Of a DNA stretch of 64,000 nucleotides, positions 23,543-32,239 are shown in pieces. A model generated the notes under the pieces. The model was not told where the DNA came from. It saw only the letters and a list, made by a program, of their open reading frames with translations, and did no database searches. A program made the position numbers and the translations under genes. Every line of letters starts with the position of its first letter. Positions within the stretch are counted from its first letter, which is position 1. The DNA comes from Desulfatibacillum sp. (GTDB lineage Bacteria > Desulfobacterota > Desulfobacteria > Desulfobacterales > Desulfatibacillaceae), in the NCBI GenBank assembly GCA_016342355.1, contig JAEINP010000004.1:93461-157460 (forward strand), given 5' to 3'.

Positions 23543-25195
23543 ATGAAATCAATCAAGTTCATAATCGCCATAATAGCGGCTTGCATGCTGCTGGGCGCCG
23601 GACCGGCCCTGGCTGCCTATACCATGCAGATGGCTGTCACCTCGGACGGCAACACCACGAAATCCGCCTTTCTTCCGGGGGAAGACGTGTACATGACCAT
23701 CATGGCTTATAATGACGGAGCAGCCACGGCCATCGCCGGGGCCGCATTCAGCCTGGAGTATCCCGCCAATATTCTGGACGGACCGGCAACCGACGCAGAC
23801 GGGGTGCCTGTGGGCGATTCCATCACCACCAGCTTTAATTTCCATATTACCAAAGACACGGTCACCACCGACACTTACCGCAATAACACGGTGGTTACAG
23901 GCACGTTAGGCACCGTGTACTTTGCAGGCGCGGGCATTGGCGACGACGGAGGAGCTCCCGTACAGGGTCTTCCGCCGGTGGAGCTTTTCACCGCCAAGTT
24001 TACGGTCAGGAATGACGCCCCTCTGGGTCCTTTTTCCGTCACCCTCAAACCCACCATGCTGTATAACCCGGACGCAGGGTACGGCGACGCAGCAGACCCC
24101 ACCAAGGCCCCCGAAGCCGTCACCGTCCTGGTGGGCGCAGTCGCCCCCACCGCCAGAAAGGACGCCTCGGCGGAATTCCCGGTCCTCCTGAGCACCTTTC
24201 CAGACCAGGTTTATGATGACCTGTGGGCCACGGATGGGGACTCCTTGGATGACCAGTGGGAATGGACCAAATTCGCCAGCCTGACCACTGCCACCGATAC
24301 CACAGATTCCGACAGCGACGGCTATCTTGATAAATGGGAGCAGACTTCCCAAAACAATACCGACCCCAAGGTGCAGGATGCAGCCTGGACCGGCAACCAC
24401 TATGATCCACTCACTGACGATCGCGGTCCTTATCAGGTGGTTACGGGCGACCCCTCCGATCCCCGGGCGCCAGCGGGAGACACCTTTGCCGTGGCTCTGG
24501 ACTACTACACCACAAATGGTGCTGATAACCTGGATGGCTTGGAACTGGTGATTCACTATAACTCCACCGAACTGACCCTGGACAACATTGACAGCCTGAT
24601 CACCGCTTCCACGTCGGTTATTACGGCTACGGACGTCAGCACCCCCGCCTCCGCCACGTACACAATCACCTGGACCGGCAGCGGCGACTGGACCGGCGCC
24701 GGCCAGCCCGCCGCACTGGGGACGGTCAACTTTACTTCCGATGCAGATTTGGCGGAAGACTCCACCAGCGTCATCACCCTGACCGCCACGCCCAACAACG
24801 GATACCTTTTCCACACCGCGCCCATCACCTATACCGTGGGGCCGACCTTTACGCTGGATGTGGATGGGAATGGAATCTACGATGGTGGAACGGATGGTAT
24901 AGTTTTAATCAGACACACCTTCGGGTTCTCGGGTGATCCTTTAATTGTTTCTGCAGTTGCAGGCGACTGTACAATATGTACTGCAACGGAAATCAAAGAC
25001 TATCTTAATTCTGCTGCCGTCTATCTTGACGTGGATGGAAATGGAGTGGTTGACGGCGGAACCGACGGCATAGTCCTTATTCGGCACGCTTTTGGCTTTT
25101 CCGGAGATGCTTTGATTAATTCTGCGGTCGCAGGTGACTGCACCAGATGCACTGCTACCGAGATAGAGAACTTTCTGAATGACTTGAAACCATAA
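23543..25195 (+). CDS. Secreted protein with two cohesin-like modules and dockerin-like repeats
   Basis: A 550-residue protein with a Sec signal (MKSIKFIIAIIAACMLLGAG.., cleavage near ALA-AYTM). GGGGAGG precedes ATG 23543, so upstream in-frame codons back to 23384 are rejected. Residues about 25-210 look like a cohesin-type beta sandwich (AGAAFSLEYPANIL, TLGTVYFAG, FTAKFTV). A calcium-loop spacer follows (TDSDSDGYLDKWEQ). A second such domain covers about 310-430 (DGLELVIHYNSTELTLDNI). The end has two 57-residue copies of LDVDGNG..DGGTDGIVLIRH, resembling dockerin EF-hand-like loops. The family suggests surface assembly through cohesin-dockerin contacts; no cellulase is nearby. It is upstream of the giant surface protein, 58 bases apart. 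Confidence 0.75.
   Translation: MKSIKFIIAIIAACMLLGAGPALAAYTMQMAVTSDGNTTKSAFLPGEDVYMTIMAYNDGAATAIAGAAFSLEYPANILDGPATDADGVPVGDSITTSFNFHITKDTVTTDTYRNNTVVTGTLGTVYFAGAGIGDDGGAPVQGLPPVELFTAKFTVRNDAPLGPFSVTLKPTMLYNPDAGYGDAADPTKAPEAVTVLVGAVAPTARKDASAEFPVLLSTFPDQVYDDLWATDGDSLDDQWEWTKFASLTTATDTTDSDSDGYLDKWEQTSQNNTDPKVQDAAWTGNHYDPLTDDRGPYQVVTGDPSDPRAPAGDTFAVALDYYTTNGADNLDGLELVIHYNSTELTLDNIDSLITASTSVITATDVSTPASATYTITWTGSGDWTGAGQPAALGTVNFTSDADLAEDSTSVITLTATPNNGYLFHTAPITYTVGPTFTLDVDGNGIYDGGTDGIVLIRHTFGFSGDPLIVSAVAGDCTICTATEIKDYLNSAAVYLDVDGNGVVDGGTDGIVLIRHAFGFSGDALINSAVAGDCTRCTATEIENFLNDLKP
24854..25195 (+). repeat. Tandem dockerin-like duplication (57-residue unit)
   Basis: Two in-frame copies, 24854-25024 and 25025-25195, offset exactly 171 bases. 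Each has LDVDGNG, DGGTDGIVLIRH, FGFSGD, SAVAGDCT and CTATEI. The copies diverge mainly at third codon positions. Confidence 0.85.
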
Positions 25196-25253
25196 CTTTG
25201 AAATATAAACTCGTAACCAAGCGTCTCATAACGTTTACACAAGGAGGGAGTTA

Positions 25254-28200
25254 ATGAACTGGAAGACTTCAAATCAACCATTAAGGTTGATCATCTCATT
25301 ACTGATGATTTGCGCCCTATTCATGATGGCAGTGGGGGCAGCAGGAGCAAGCCCGAACCCAACGCAAAGCGCAACCATTTTGCCAGCCACGACCACCCTG
25401 GCTCAGGGAGCACCAATAACATTTACTGTTCAGTATGACACCAGCGACAACAACAATGCACTTACAGCTTTTGCCGTGACAGTTCACTTTAACGGCGATG
25501 TCTTGGACTACTTGGGATATGATAGCTTCTATGCAACTGGTAAGCTGGCATTTCCAGTTTTGGAAGATGACTCTACAAATAGTGATTCAAATGCGGCTAC
25601 GACCAAACTGGTAAGGCTTGCTTGGTCCGATCCCTTCGGTGGTGCTTGGCCAGGAACCACGCTTCCTCTGGATCTCGTAAAATTGCGTTTCCAGGCAAAG
25701 GCTGATGCGGCGACTGGCTCAACCCCAATAACACCTATTGTTTATACGGGAGCGAATGGCTATGACCGTGTGGCCAACGGGGCTACTGTCACCATTGTCG
25801 AGCCCCCTAAGGTAACCAACGTCACCTCCAGTGTGGCGGACGGTTCTTACAAGGCGGGCGATGTCATTCCGATTCAGGTGGTCTTTGACCAAGCCGTGAA
25901 TGTCACGGGCACGCCCGTGTTCACTCTGGTGACCAGCCCAATCGGCACCACGATGTTCGGGTATGTCAGCGGAACAGGCACTGACACGCTTGTCTTTAAC
26001 TACACGGTAGCGGCAGGGGACTCCAGCGCCGACCTGGATTACCAGAACACCACGTCCCTGAGCCTGAACAACGGAACCCCAACCATCACCGGCGCCAATG
26101 ATGCGGCCCTGGATGCGGTGTTGACCCTTCCCGCTCCCAGCGCTGCGGGTTCCCTGAGCGCCAACAAGGACATTGTCATCGACACCACTGCGCCGGTTGT
26201 GGCTTTCACCGCCCCCACGGCAATTACATACCAAAACACGGCAGCCTTCACCTTTACCGGCACGGCCGACTCGGATTCCGGGTCTGTCATTGACAAGGTT
26301 CAGGTCAGCCTGAACGGCGGCGCCTTTACAGATGTGGCCGTACCCAGCCGCAAGGCTTCCGTGACCTGGAGTTACGCCGCCACCCTGGCAGCCGGGTCCA
26401 ACACCCTGGTTGCAAGGGCCTTGGATGGGGCTGGAAACGTCTCCGCCGAGGTCGCCAGCGCCGCGGTGATTCAAGACCTTACAGCGCCCACAGCAGCCAT
26501 CACCTTCAGTCCGGTCATTAATGCCAACGGCAAAGACTGGGCCAAGGCTGGCGTCATCACGACCACCGTGGTCTTTTCCGATAATTATGGAATTGATGCC
26601 ACCAAGACCCTGACCATGGATTTCACCAGGAACACCAAGGTTGATCCTTGCAGTAGTGCATTTACCGGCGACTGGACCGATGCCACCACCTGGCAGGGAA
26701 CAACCACCCTGGGCGCTTCCTGCGATGGCGAGCAAAACGGCGACATCACCGGCGCCCAGGACCTGGCAGGCAACGTGATCACCCCCACCTATACATTCTG
26801 GGTGGACTCGGTGGATCCGACGTTGGCTATCAGCACCACGCTCAACAACACGGTGGGCACAGCCTTTACCCTGACGGGCACAGCCAGCGACTCGGCTTCC
26901 GGCGTGGCTTCTGTCCAGGTCAGCCCGGACGGCGGAACCACCTGGAACGCCGCCGCTTATAATGCAGGAGATTGGTCTTACAACGCCACCCTGGCGGCTG
27001 GCCCCAACACCCTGACCGTCCGCGTTACGGACAATGCAGGAAATTATACGGAAGACACTCATTCGGTGTTCTCCGGCAACCAACTGGCCCTGTCGGTAGG
27101 CGGAGTGGATGTGACCGGCGGAACCGTGTATGTACCCAGCGTCAATGGCGCCAACACGGTTGACGTCACGGTAACCGGCGGCACGGCAAACTATGGAACA
27201 TATTCCTGGTCTATGGACCCCATCTCGCCCACCGAGGTCATGACAACCACAGTAACCCAGACCATGACCATTACAGCCACCGTGGGAATGACCGGCACCC
27301 AGACCCTGACTGTTACGGATCCTGTGGATGGAGGGGTGGTTTTCTTCGCCAACACCACTATCGAGACCGTACAGTTTGCTCTCACAGGCCCGGAAAACGG
27401 CGTTGTGGGCAATATTGGCACTTACAACACCGTTGGCGCAGTAGGCAATGTGACCTGGGCCGTGCTCCAGGGCGGAACCCTGGTCTCGACGCCTCCGGCT
27501 TCCGGAGCCTCGGCTGATTTCACTTACCTTGGCCCGGGAACCGTGGAAATCCAGGCCACGGACAGCGCCACAGGCGTGTCGTCCAGCGTGACCACAACCT
27601 TAATGAACCAACTGACCCTGTCTGTAGGCGGCCAGGACGTGACCGGTGGAGTGGTTTACGTGCCCAGCATCGACGGCAGCAACACGGTAGATGTTACGGT
27701 AACGGGCGGAACCTTGGCCTACGGGACCTATGGCTGGTCCCTGGACCCGATCACCCCCACCCAGATCATGACTGCTCCCATAGCCCAGATCGTGACCATT
27801 TCGGCCACTGTCGGGATGACGGGAACCCAAACACTTACGGTGCAGGATCCCCTGGAAGGCGGACTTATCCTTTCAGCGACCACCACCATAGAGACGACGC
27901 ATTTCACCCTTACCGGATCTGAAATCGGCACCGTGGGCGACACCTTTACCTACTTTACCCTGGGTGCTGTCGGAACCGTAACCTGGGATGTGCCGGTTGG
28001 CGCCGCCCTGGTATCCGCGGCTCCGGCTTCCGGCGCTTTTGCCAACTTTACACTGCTTGCAGCAGGTCCGGCGACAATTCGGGCCACGGACAGCACAACG
28101 GGCTTCCAGGCTTCCGTGAATGTGAATATCCTCAACCCCGTGACTGTAACTAACAAACCTGCCACCACCCCCACCGTGAAAGCCGGAACACCCTCCGCCA

Positions 28201-30464
28201 TTTACACAGCGGCAGGCGGGGACGGGGTTGGTTTTACCTGGACCGTAACCCGTACCGGCGGCTACTCCTTTGTACGGACCGGCGCCAGCTTTGTGTTTGT
28301 GCCGCCCACCACGGGCGCCTTTGCAGGCACATACACCGTTACGGTGACCGATGCAGGCGACAACAGCGTGGACACCTTCCAGATTTTCGTGCCCATCAAG
28401 CTGGTCATGGCTGAGTACAAGACCCTCAAGGTCCCGGGCTCAAACAATCTCAAGGCTGTGCCGCCCGTTGCTGACGTGGGCGACTCGGTCTACTTGTGGG
28501 CGCAAGGCTTGGAGGACAGTGCGGACCTGAACGTAGTCTACGTGCAGAATCCCGTGGAAAAGGATGTCGTGGTTCTGGAAGAGGTTATAAGCTCTACCAT
28601 GAGCTTCTTCCAGGTGGACGCCCTGGCGGCCGGTTCGTGCGTGGTCGGCGTCACGGATGCTACCGGCACATTTACGGACAGCCTGCGGGTTGACGTGATC
28701 GGTTTCTCGGATGTGACAGGGACCGTCACCAACAAGCAACCGGAAGTTGCTATGACGGACCTGGAAGTCAACCTGCGCAATTACGCCACCCATGAATTTG
28801 TGGATGACTCTGCCGTGACCGACGGAGCCTTTACAATTACCGATGTGCCCCACGGCACCTACCTTATTTCCCTGGAAGGCGCAGGAGCAGGTTACGTGCC
28901 CTTTAAAGTGCAGAAAATGATTACCGTGAACGGCGACACGGTCTGGAACCCGGTGGTTCCGGAAGTGACCCCCATCACGGGCACCTACTCTCTGGATGTG
29001 ACCTTTGATGGTGACTACACAGGCAACACCATAGATTACACCCTGACCAATGCCGAGACTGGCGCTATTGTCCAGGAAGGCATGCATCCTGCTCCAGGGA
29101 AACCCATTGATGATGACCTGCTCCTGACCGGCATTTCCGAGGGCGACTACACCTTCGCCATCCAAGGCGGCGGTTATGTGCCCCAGGTTTACACGAATCC
29201 GGGAAGCGACGTCGTTTCTATAACCGAGAACACGGCCATCACCATGACCCTGATGAATGAAGATCCCTCCGTGGTGGTTTACCATCAGGAAACTCCCGGC
29301 GGCATCACCATCTACGCCATCACGACCGGCAACGGCTGGCCCGGAAGGACTTTTGACGCATCCTGCGACTTCACCGCTTCCACTGGCAGCACCACGGTGG
29401 ATATTTCTGGCGCCATGAGCGGTTCGGGTGAGGAAGACAATCCTTACACTTACGCCTGGACTCCGGGAGACACATTGATTCCCGCCGTTCCGGCGACGAA
29501 CGCCGCTGGCGATTCCGTGTACACCCTGGATTTCGAGTTCGATGGCACACCCACAGCGACATCGTTACCTGTCATCTATCCGGTTACGTATACTGTGTAC
29601 GCCAGTGAAGAAAATCGGGACGACGACCTGGACGATGACCAGAAGGAAATGGAAGCAGTCAATGGCAAGGCTCTGTATGTGACCCTGGGTGAAAAGGAAT
29701 TCCTGCCCGCTACGGGAACCACGTTCTTGGTCAATCTGCCCGATGCGGACGGAACCATTTACCCGACACCGGTCACCATTCCGCCTATTCCGGTCTCCAT
29801 GCTGTTTGTGGATGATTTTGACACTGCCGGAGCAGGCGCAGACACGTTGCTTTACGGCGACACCATCGCCAATAAAGGAAATGACTATTACGGCGAAGAC
29901 AAGGCCACGGCCACCCCGCTGGCCGCTGACGAAATCATCAAGGCCAAAGTCATATTCTACACTTTTGGCGAAGATGCTTTGGGTACAGGGGTGAGCATGA
30001 AGTTTGTGCTGGCGTCCGACGGCGTCACTCCCGTGCGTTATAACCCCATCCTGCTGGATGGTAACAAGCGGCAACGGGTTGTGGGGGCGCCCGCCATTAT
30101 TCTGCCCATCCTCCTGAACAAGGATTCCAGCTTCTACACAGCCTTCAAAAAGCTGTCCGACGCCGGAAAGAAACTGGGGATCATGGTTAGCGAGAGGGGC
30201 GATGGCAAGGCAACCTTCCATTACGAAACCCTGGACTTCACGGTCACCGATGCAGGCCTCATGCTTTTGGACCTGCCTCACCTGACCCTGGTCACCCCGG
30301 CCAAGGCTGCGGCCGCTGGCAATGGTGATACTGTTGATGACGGCGACGAGAGTGATTGTTTTGTGGACTCCGTGTCCCGGAGCAATGGTTTCGCCGGTCT
30401 GGCAGTTGTTCTTGCAGCCCTGTTGGCCGCCCTGGCCGTCAGGACCCGTAAGAACGCCGCCTAA
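25254..30464 (+). CDS. Giant surface protein with Ig-like repeats and C-terminal anchor
   Basis: A 1736-residue exported protein. It opens with a Sec signal (LIISLLMICALFMMAVGAAG) and AAGGAGGG before the ATG. Residues about 35-185 resemble a cohesin-like sandwich. Several bacterial Ig-type modules follow (VTNVTSSVADGSYKAGD; DTTAPVVAF; VDSVDPTLAIS), then two 176-residue tandem repeats starting NQLxLSVGGxDVTGG. Residues about 1150-1330 contain two carboxypeptidase-regulatory-like folds (GTVTNKQPEVAMTDLEVNLR). The end is an acidic patch, ESDCFVDS, a hydrophobic helix, then RTRKNAA: a Cys-TM-Arg sorting signal of CTERM type. It is likely displayed on the cell surface for adhesion or matrix contact. 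Confidence 0.78.
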   Translation: MNWKTSNQPLRLIISLLMICALFMMAVGAAGASPNPTQSATILPATTTLAQGAPITFTVQYDTSDNNNALTAFAVTVHFNGDVLDYLGYDSFYATGKLAFPVLEDDSTNSDSNAATTKLVRLAWSDPFGGAWPGTTLPLDLVKLRFQAKADAATGSTPITPIVYTGANGYDRVANGATVTIVEPPKVTNVTSSVADGSYKAGDVIPIQVVFDQAVNVTGTPVFTLVTSPIGTTMFGYVSGTGTDTLVFNYTVAAGDSSADLDYQNTTSLSLNNGTPTITGANDAALDAVLTLPAPSAAGSLSANKDIVIDTTAPVVAFTAPTAITYQNTAAFTFTGTADSDSGSVIDKVQVSLNGGAFTDVAVPSRKASVTWSYAATLAAGSNTLVARALDGAGNVSAEVASAAVIQDLTAPTAAITFSPVINANGKDWAKAGVITTTVVFSDNYGIDATKTLTMDFTRNTKVDPCSSAFTGDWTDATTWQGTTTLGASCDGEQNGDITGAQDLAGNVITPTYTFWVDSVDPTLAISTTLNNTVGTAFTLTGTASDSASGVASVQVSPDGGTTWNAAAYNAGDWSYNATLAAGPNTLTVRVTDNAGNYTEDTHSVFSGNQLALSVGGVDVTGGTVYVPSVNGANTVDVTVTGGTANYGTYSWSMDPISPTEVMTTTVTQTMTITATVGMTGTQTLTVTDPVDGGVVFFANTTIETVQFALTGPENGVVGNIGTYNTVGAVGNVTWAVLQGGTLVSTPPASGASADFTYLGPGTVEIQATDSATGVSSSVTTTLMNQLTLSVGGQDVTGGVVYVPSIDGSNTVDVTVTGGTLAYGTYGWSLDPITPTQIMTAPIAQIVTISATVGMTGTQTLTVQDPLEGGLILSATTTIETTHFTLTGSEIGTVGDTFTYFTLGAVGTVTWDVPVGAALVSAAPASGAFANFTLLAAGPATIRATDSTTGFQASVNVNILNPVTVTNKPATTPTVKAGTPSAIYTAAGGDGVGFTWTVTRTGGYSFVRTGASFVFVPPTTGAFAGTYTVTVTDAGDNSVDTFQIFVPIKLVMAEYKTLKVPGSNNLKAVPPVADVGDSVYLWAQGLEDSADLNVVYVQNPVEKDVVVLEEVISSTMSFFQVDALAAGSCVVGVTDATGTFTDSLRVDVIGFSDVTGTVTNKQPEVAMTDLEVNLRNYATHEFVDDSAVTDGAFTITDVPHGTYLISLEGAGAGYVPFKVQKMITVNGDTVWNPVVPEVTPITGTYSLDVTFDGDYTGNTIDYTLTNAETGAIVQEGMHPAPGKPIDDDLLLTGISEGDYTFAIQGGGYVPQVYTNPGSDVVSITENTAITMTLMNEDPSVVVYHQETPGGITIYAITTGNGWPGRTFDASCDFTASTGSTTVDISGAMSGSGEEDNPYTYAWTPGDTLIPAVPATNAAGDSVYTLDFEFDGTPTATSLPVIYPVTYTVYASEENRDDDLDDDQKEMEAVNGKALYVTLGEKEFLPATGTTFLVNLPDADGTIYPTPVTIPPIPVSMLFVDDFDTAGAGADTLLYGDTIANKGNDYYGEDKATATPLAADEIIKAKVIFYTFGEDALGTGVSMKFVLASDGVTPVRYNPILLDGNKRQRVVGAPAIILPILLNKDSSFYTAFKKLSDAGKKLGIMVSERGDGKATFHYETLDFTVTDAGLMLLDLPHLTLVTPAKAAAAGNGDTVDDGDESDCFVDSVSRSNGFAGLAVVLAALLAALAVRTRKNAA
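27078..28133 (+). repeat. 528-base in-frame tandem repeat
   Basis: Two copies (27078-27605 and 27606-28133) encode 176-residue modules, both beginning NQL(A/T)LSVGG and sharing NTVDVTVTGGT, TATVGMTGTQTLTV and PPASGA-type blocks. Each module is probably a pair of Ig-like domains. Confidence 0.85.
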
Positions 30465-30489
30465 GCAGCATAACCTTTTAATACAACAG

Positions 30490-30519
30490 GGGGAGGCCGA
30501 AAGGCCTCCCCTTTTTTTT
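30490..30519 (+). terminator. Intrinsic terminator of the surface-protein gene
   Basis: GGGGAGGCC-GAAA-GGCCTCCCC followed by eight T: a textbook hairpin with a GNRA loop, 25 bases after the stop. Confidence 0.95.
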
Positions 30520-31054
30520 ATGCTCCTGGCGCCCTATCCTCTTCCAGCCATCGCTCCGTAGTTGGGACAACCTTCGCCATGGCAGCCTTACAGCTTGGGG
30601 CAAGGGCATCAATTCCCCTATTCCTGAAAATCACGTACCAGACCGCTTTGGGATTGCTTACCATATATATAATGGAACACACTGATGAGTGATACGGGTA
30701 GGGGCGATAAACGGCCCCCTCACGAAGGCGTACGGCCCCACCCGGAACCTGCCGGTCCCTGAAACACACCGGAAGTTTGCAAGGAGCGGTTCAAGGCCAT
30801 GGCCAAAAAAAGGGGGATCAGACCGTTGATTTTCTATCGGCAACCCTGCCCCATGGATCGGGATTATTGACGTTAATAACCATCTGATTTTTATTAATAT
30901 AAAAATTTGCGGGAACATATTGCCAAGCAGCGCCCCTATTTTACCCACAGCTAAGAAGCTACACAGCAAATACCTGCCCAAAATTTTATGACTAGTACGA
31001 TTTTCTCCTTGACAGAACGCCCCCTGATCGTTTAACCATAATTCTTATTGGGCC

Positions 31055-31082
31055 GCTTTATTTTTGACCCCAAAAATAAAGC
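31055..31082. other. AT-rich perfect hairpin
   Basis: GCTTTATTTTTG and CAAAAATAAAGC form a 12-base stem with loop ACCC. The arms contain T and A runs, so it could end transcription on either strand. Confidence 0.6.
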
Positions 31083-31338
31083 GCCACAACATTTCAACAA
31101 TTGGCCCCTTTCTGAGGCCACAACATTCAATTGGGAAGAATGGTTCGCCGTGATGTCTCACTACAATGGTCCGCGCTGGAATAAAGCTGCATGCCGGAAT
31201 GCACTTGTTGGATACCATGCCTCCATGTTTTTAGAGAGTGGATTCCAGTTCCCCCCAGGAACCCCCCCAGGCGGTTTTGCCCCCGAAGGCTGCCCGCCGC
31301 CATGACGTGCTTGCCTCATTTCAGCGCAGGACTTTTGA

Positions 31339-31377
31339 CCCATGTCCGGAAAGACCAAACGTCTTTCCGGACATGGG
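31339..31377. promoter_or_regulatory. 17-base perfect inverted repeat upstream of tetR
   Basis: CCCATGTCCGGAAAGAC and its exact complement flank CAAAC, ending 66 bases before the TetR start. It may be an operator for the TetR, an attenuator, or a small mobile palindrome. No U-tract follows. Confidence 0.6.
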
Positions 31378-31443
31378 ATTGGCACTGGATTTTAAGGTCC
31401 TCACACACTGTCTTCTCTGCGACCAGGGAGAAAGGAAATAAGC

Positions 31444-32118
31444 ATGAGCGGCCCCACCAAAGCGGAACTTCGTAAGGAAAAAATCATTGATACCGCGAGG
31501 CGGATATTTGCGGAAAAGGGAGTGCATGCGGCCACGGTTTCGGAAATCGCTCAGGAAGCCAAAGTGTCTGAGGGCACCATTTACGAGCATTTTTCCAACA
31601 AGGAAAATCTGCTGTTTCATATTCCCGAGGATTTTACCAAAAGGCGTCAGAAAACAGGCCATTACCATTTGAATCTTATTCAGGGCGCCGCCAATAAATT
31701 GCGGGCATTTGCTTATATTTATACGGAATTGTTTTACGAAAACCCCGATTATGCAACGATTTCATTATTATATCTGAAAGGTAATCCGAATTTCCGGCAG
31801 ACGCCCGGGTATCAATCCATTCAAGACTGGTTCAGGCATCTCACTGAAATTATAGAAGAAGGCATTGAAAGCGGTGAGTTTCGCACAACCATACAGCCCT
31901 ACATTATTCGGGCGTTGATTATGGGGGCTATTGACCAGGTGACAGTCAACTGGCTCATGGCCGGAAAAAAGACCAACCTCATGGAGACCGTGGACCCTAT
32001 TATTGACGCTGTGATGGAGGGGATTTTAAACCCGGAAGTGGGCGAAGACGCCCACTGGAGCAATTGGCATCGCACCAAGGCCCGTTTAAGGAATAAACCC
32101 ACTCAAGACAATGAGTGA
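31444..32118 (+). CDS. TetR/AcrR family regulator (FadR/PaaR-like)
   Basis: A 224-residue protein. The helix-turn-helix lies at residues 8-55 (KEKIIDTARRIFAEKGVHAATVSEI and EGTIYEHFSNKENLL). The C-terminal domain with FAYIYTELFYENPDYA and residues ending in an acidic tail is a standard ligand-binding helical bundle. AAAGGA precedes the ATG. It leads the cluster of acyl-CoA ligase, Liv-type importer and acyl-CoA dehydrogenase, so it probably represses them until an acyl-CoA or the acid appears. This role is by position only. Confidence 0.88.
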   Translation: MSGPTKAELRKEKIIDTARRIFAEKGVHAATVSEIAQEAKVSEGTIYEHFSNKENLLFHIPEDFTKRRQKTGHYHLNLIQGAANKLRAFAYIYTELFYENPDYATISLLYLKGNPNFRQTPGYQSIQDWFRHLTEIIEEGIESGEFRTTIQPYIIRALIMGAIDQVTVNWLMAGKKTNLMETVDPIIDAVMEGILNPEVGEDAHWSNWHRTKARLRNKPTQDNE

Positions 32119-32239
32119 CTCGTGTTGTGATTTTTAGCCCGGCAAAGGTTTCAATATCTGCCCCTGGTTTTTGAATGAACCTTTTCTAACGCAAAGCCCG
32201 CTTTTGCGGGCGCCAGGATTTGAGGAAGGAATATCAGCA

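Larger units (their letters stand above)
30520..31443. other. Long intergenic region with two strong hairpins
   Basis: This 924-base gap precedes the tetR gene. No convincing gene was found; an 85-codon frame at 31048-31305 covers the first hairpin and has no recognisable features. The two hairpins are listed separately. Scattered GC-rich inverted fragments near 30690-30750 look like degraded repeat DNA. Confidence 0.5.

Noticed and set aside
31048..31305. 85-codon plus-strand frame
   Set aside because: It runs through a strong hairpin, lacks a ribosome site and has a Pro/Gly-rich low-complexity end; no support as a gene.
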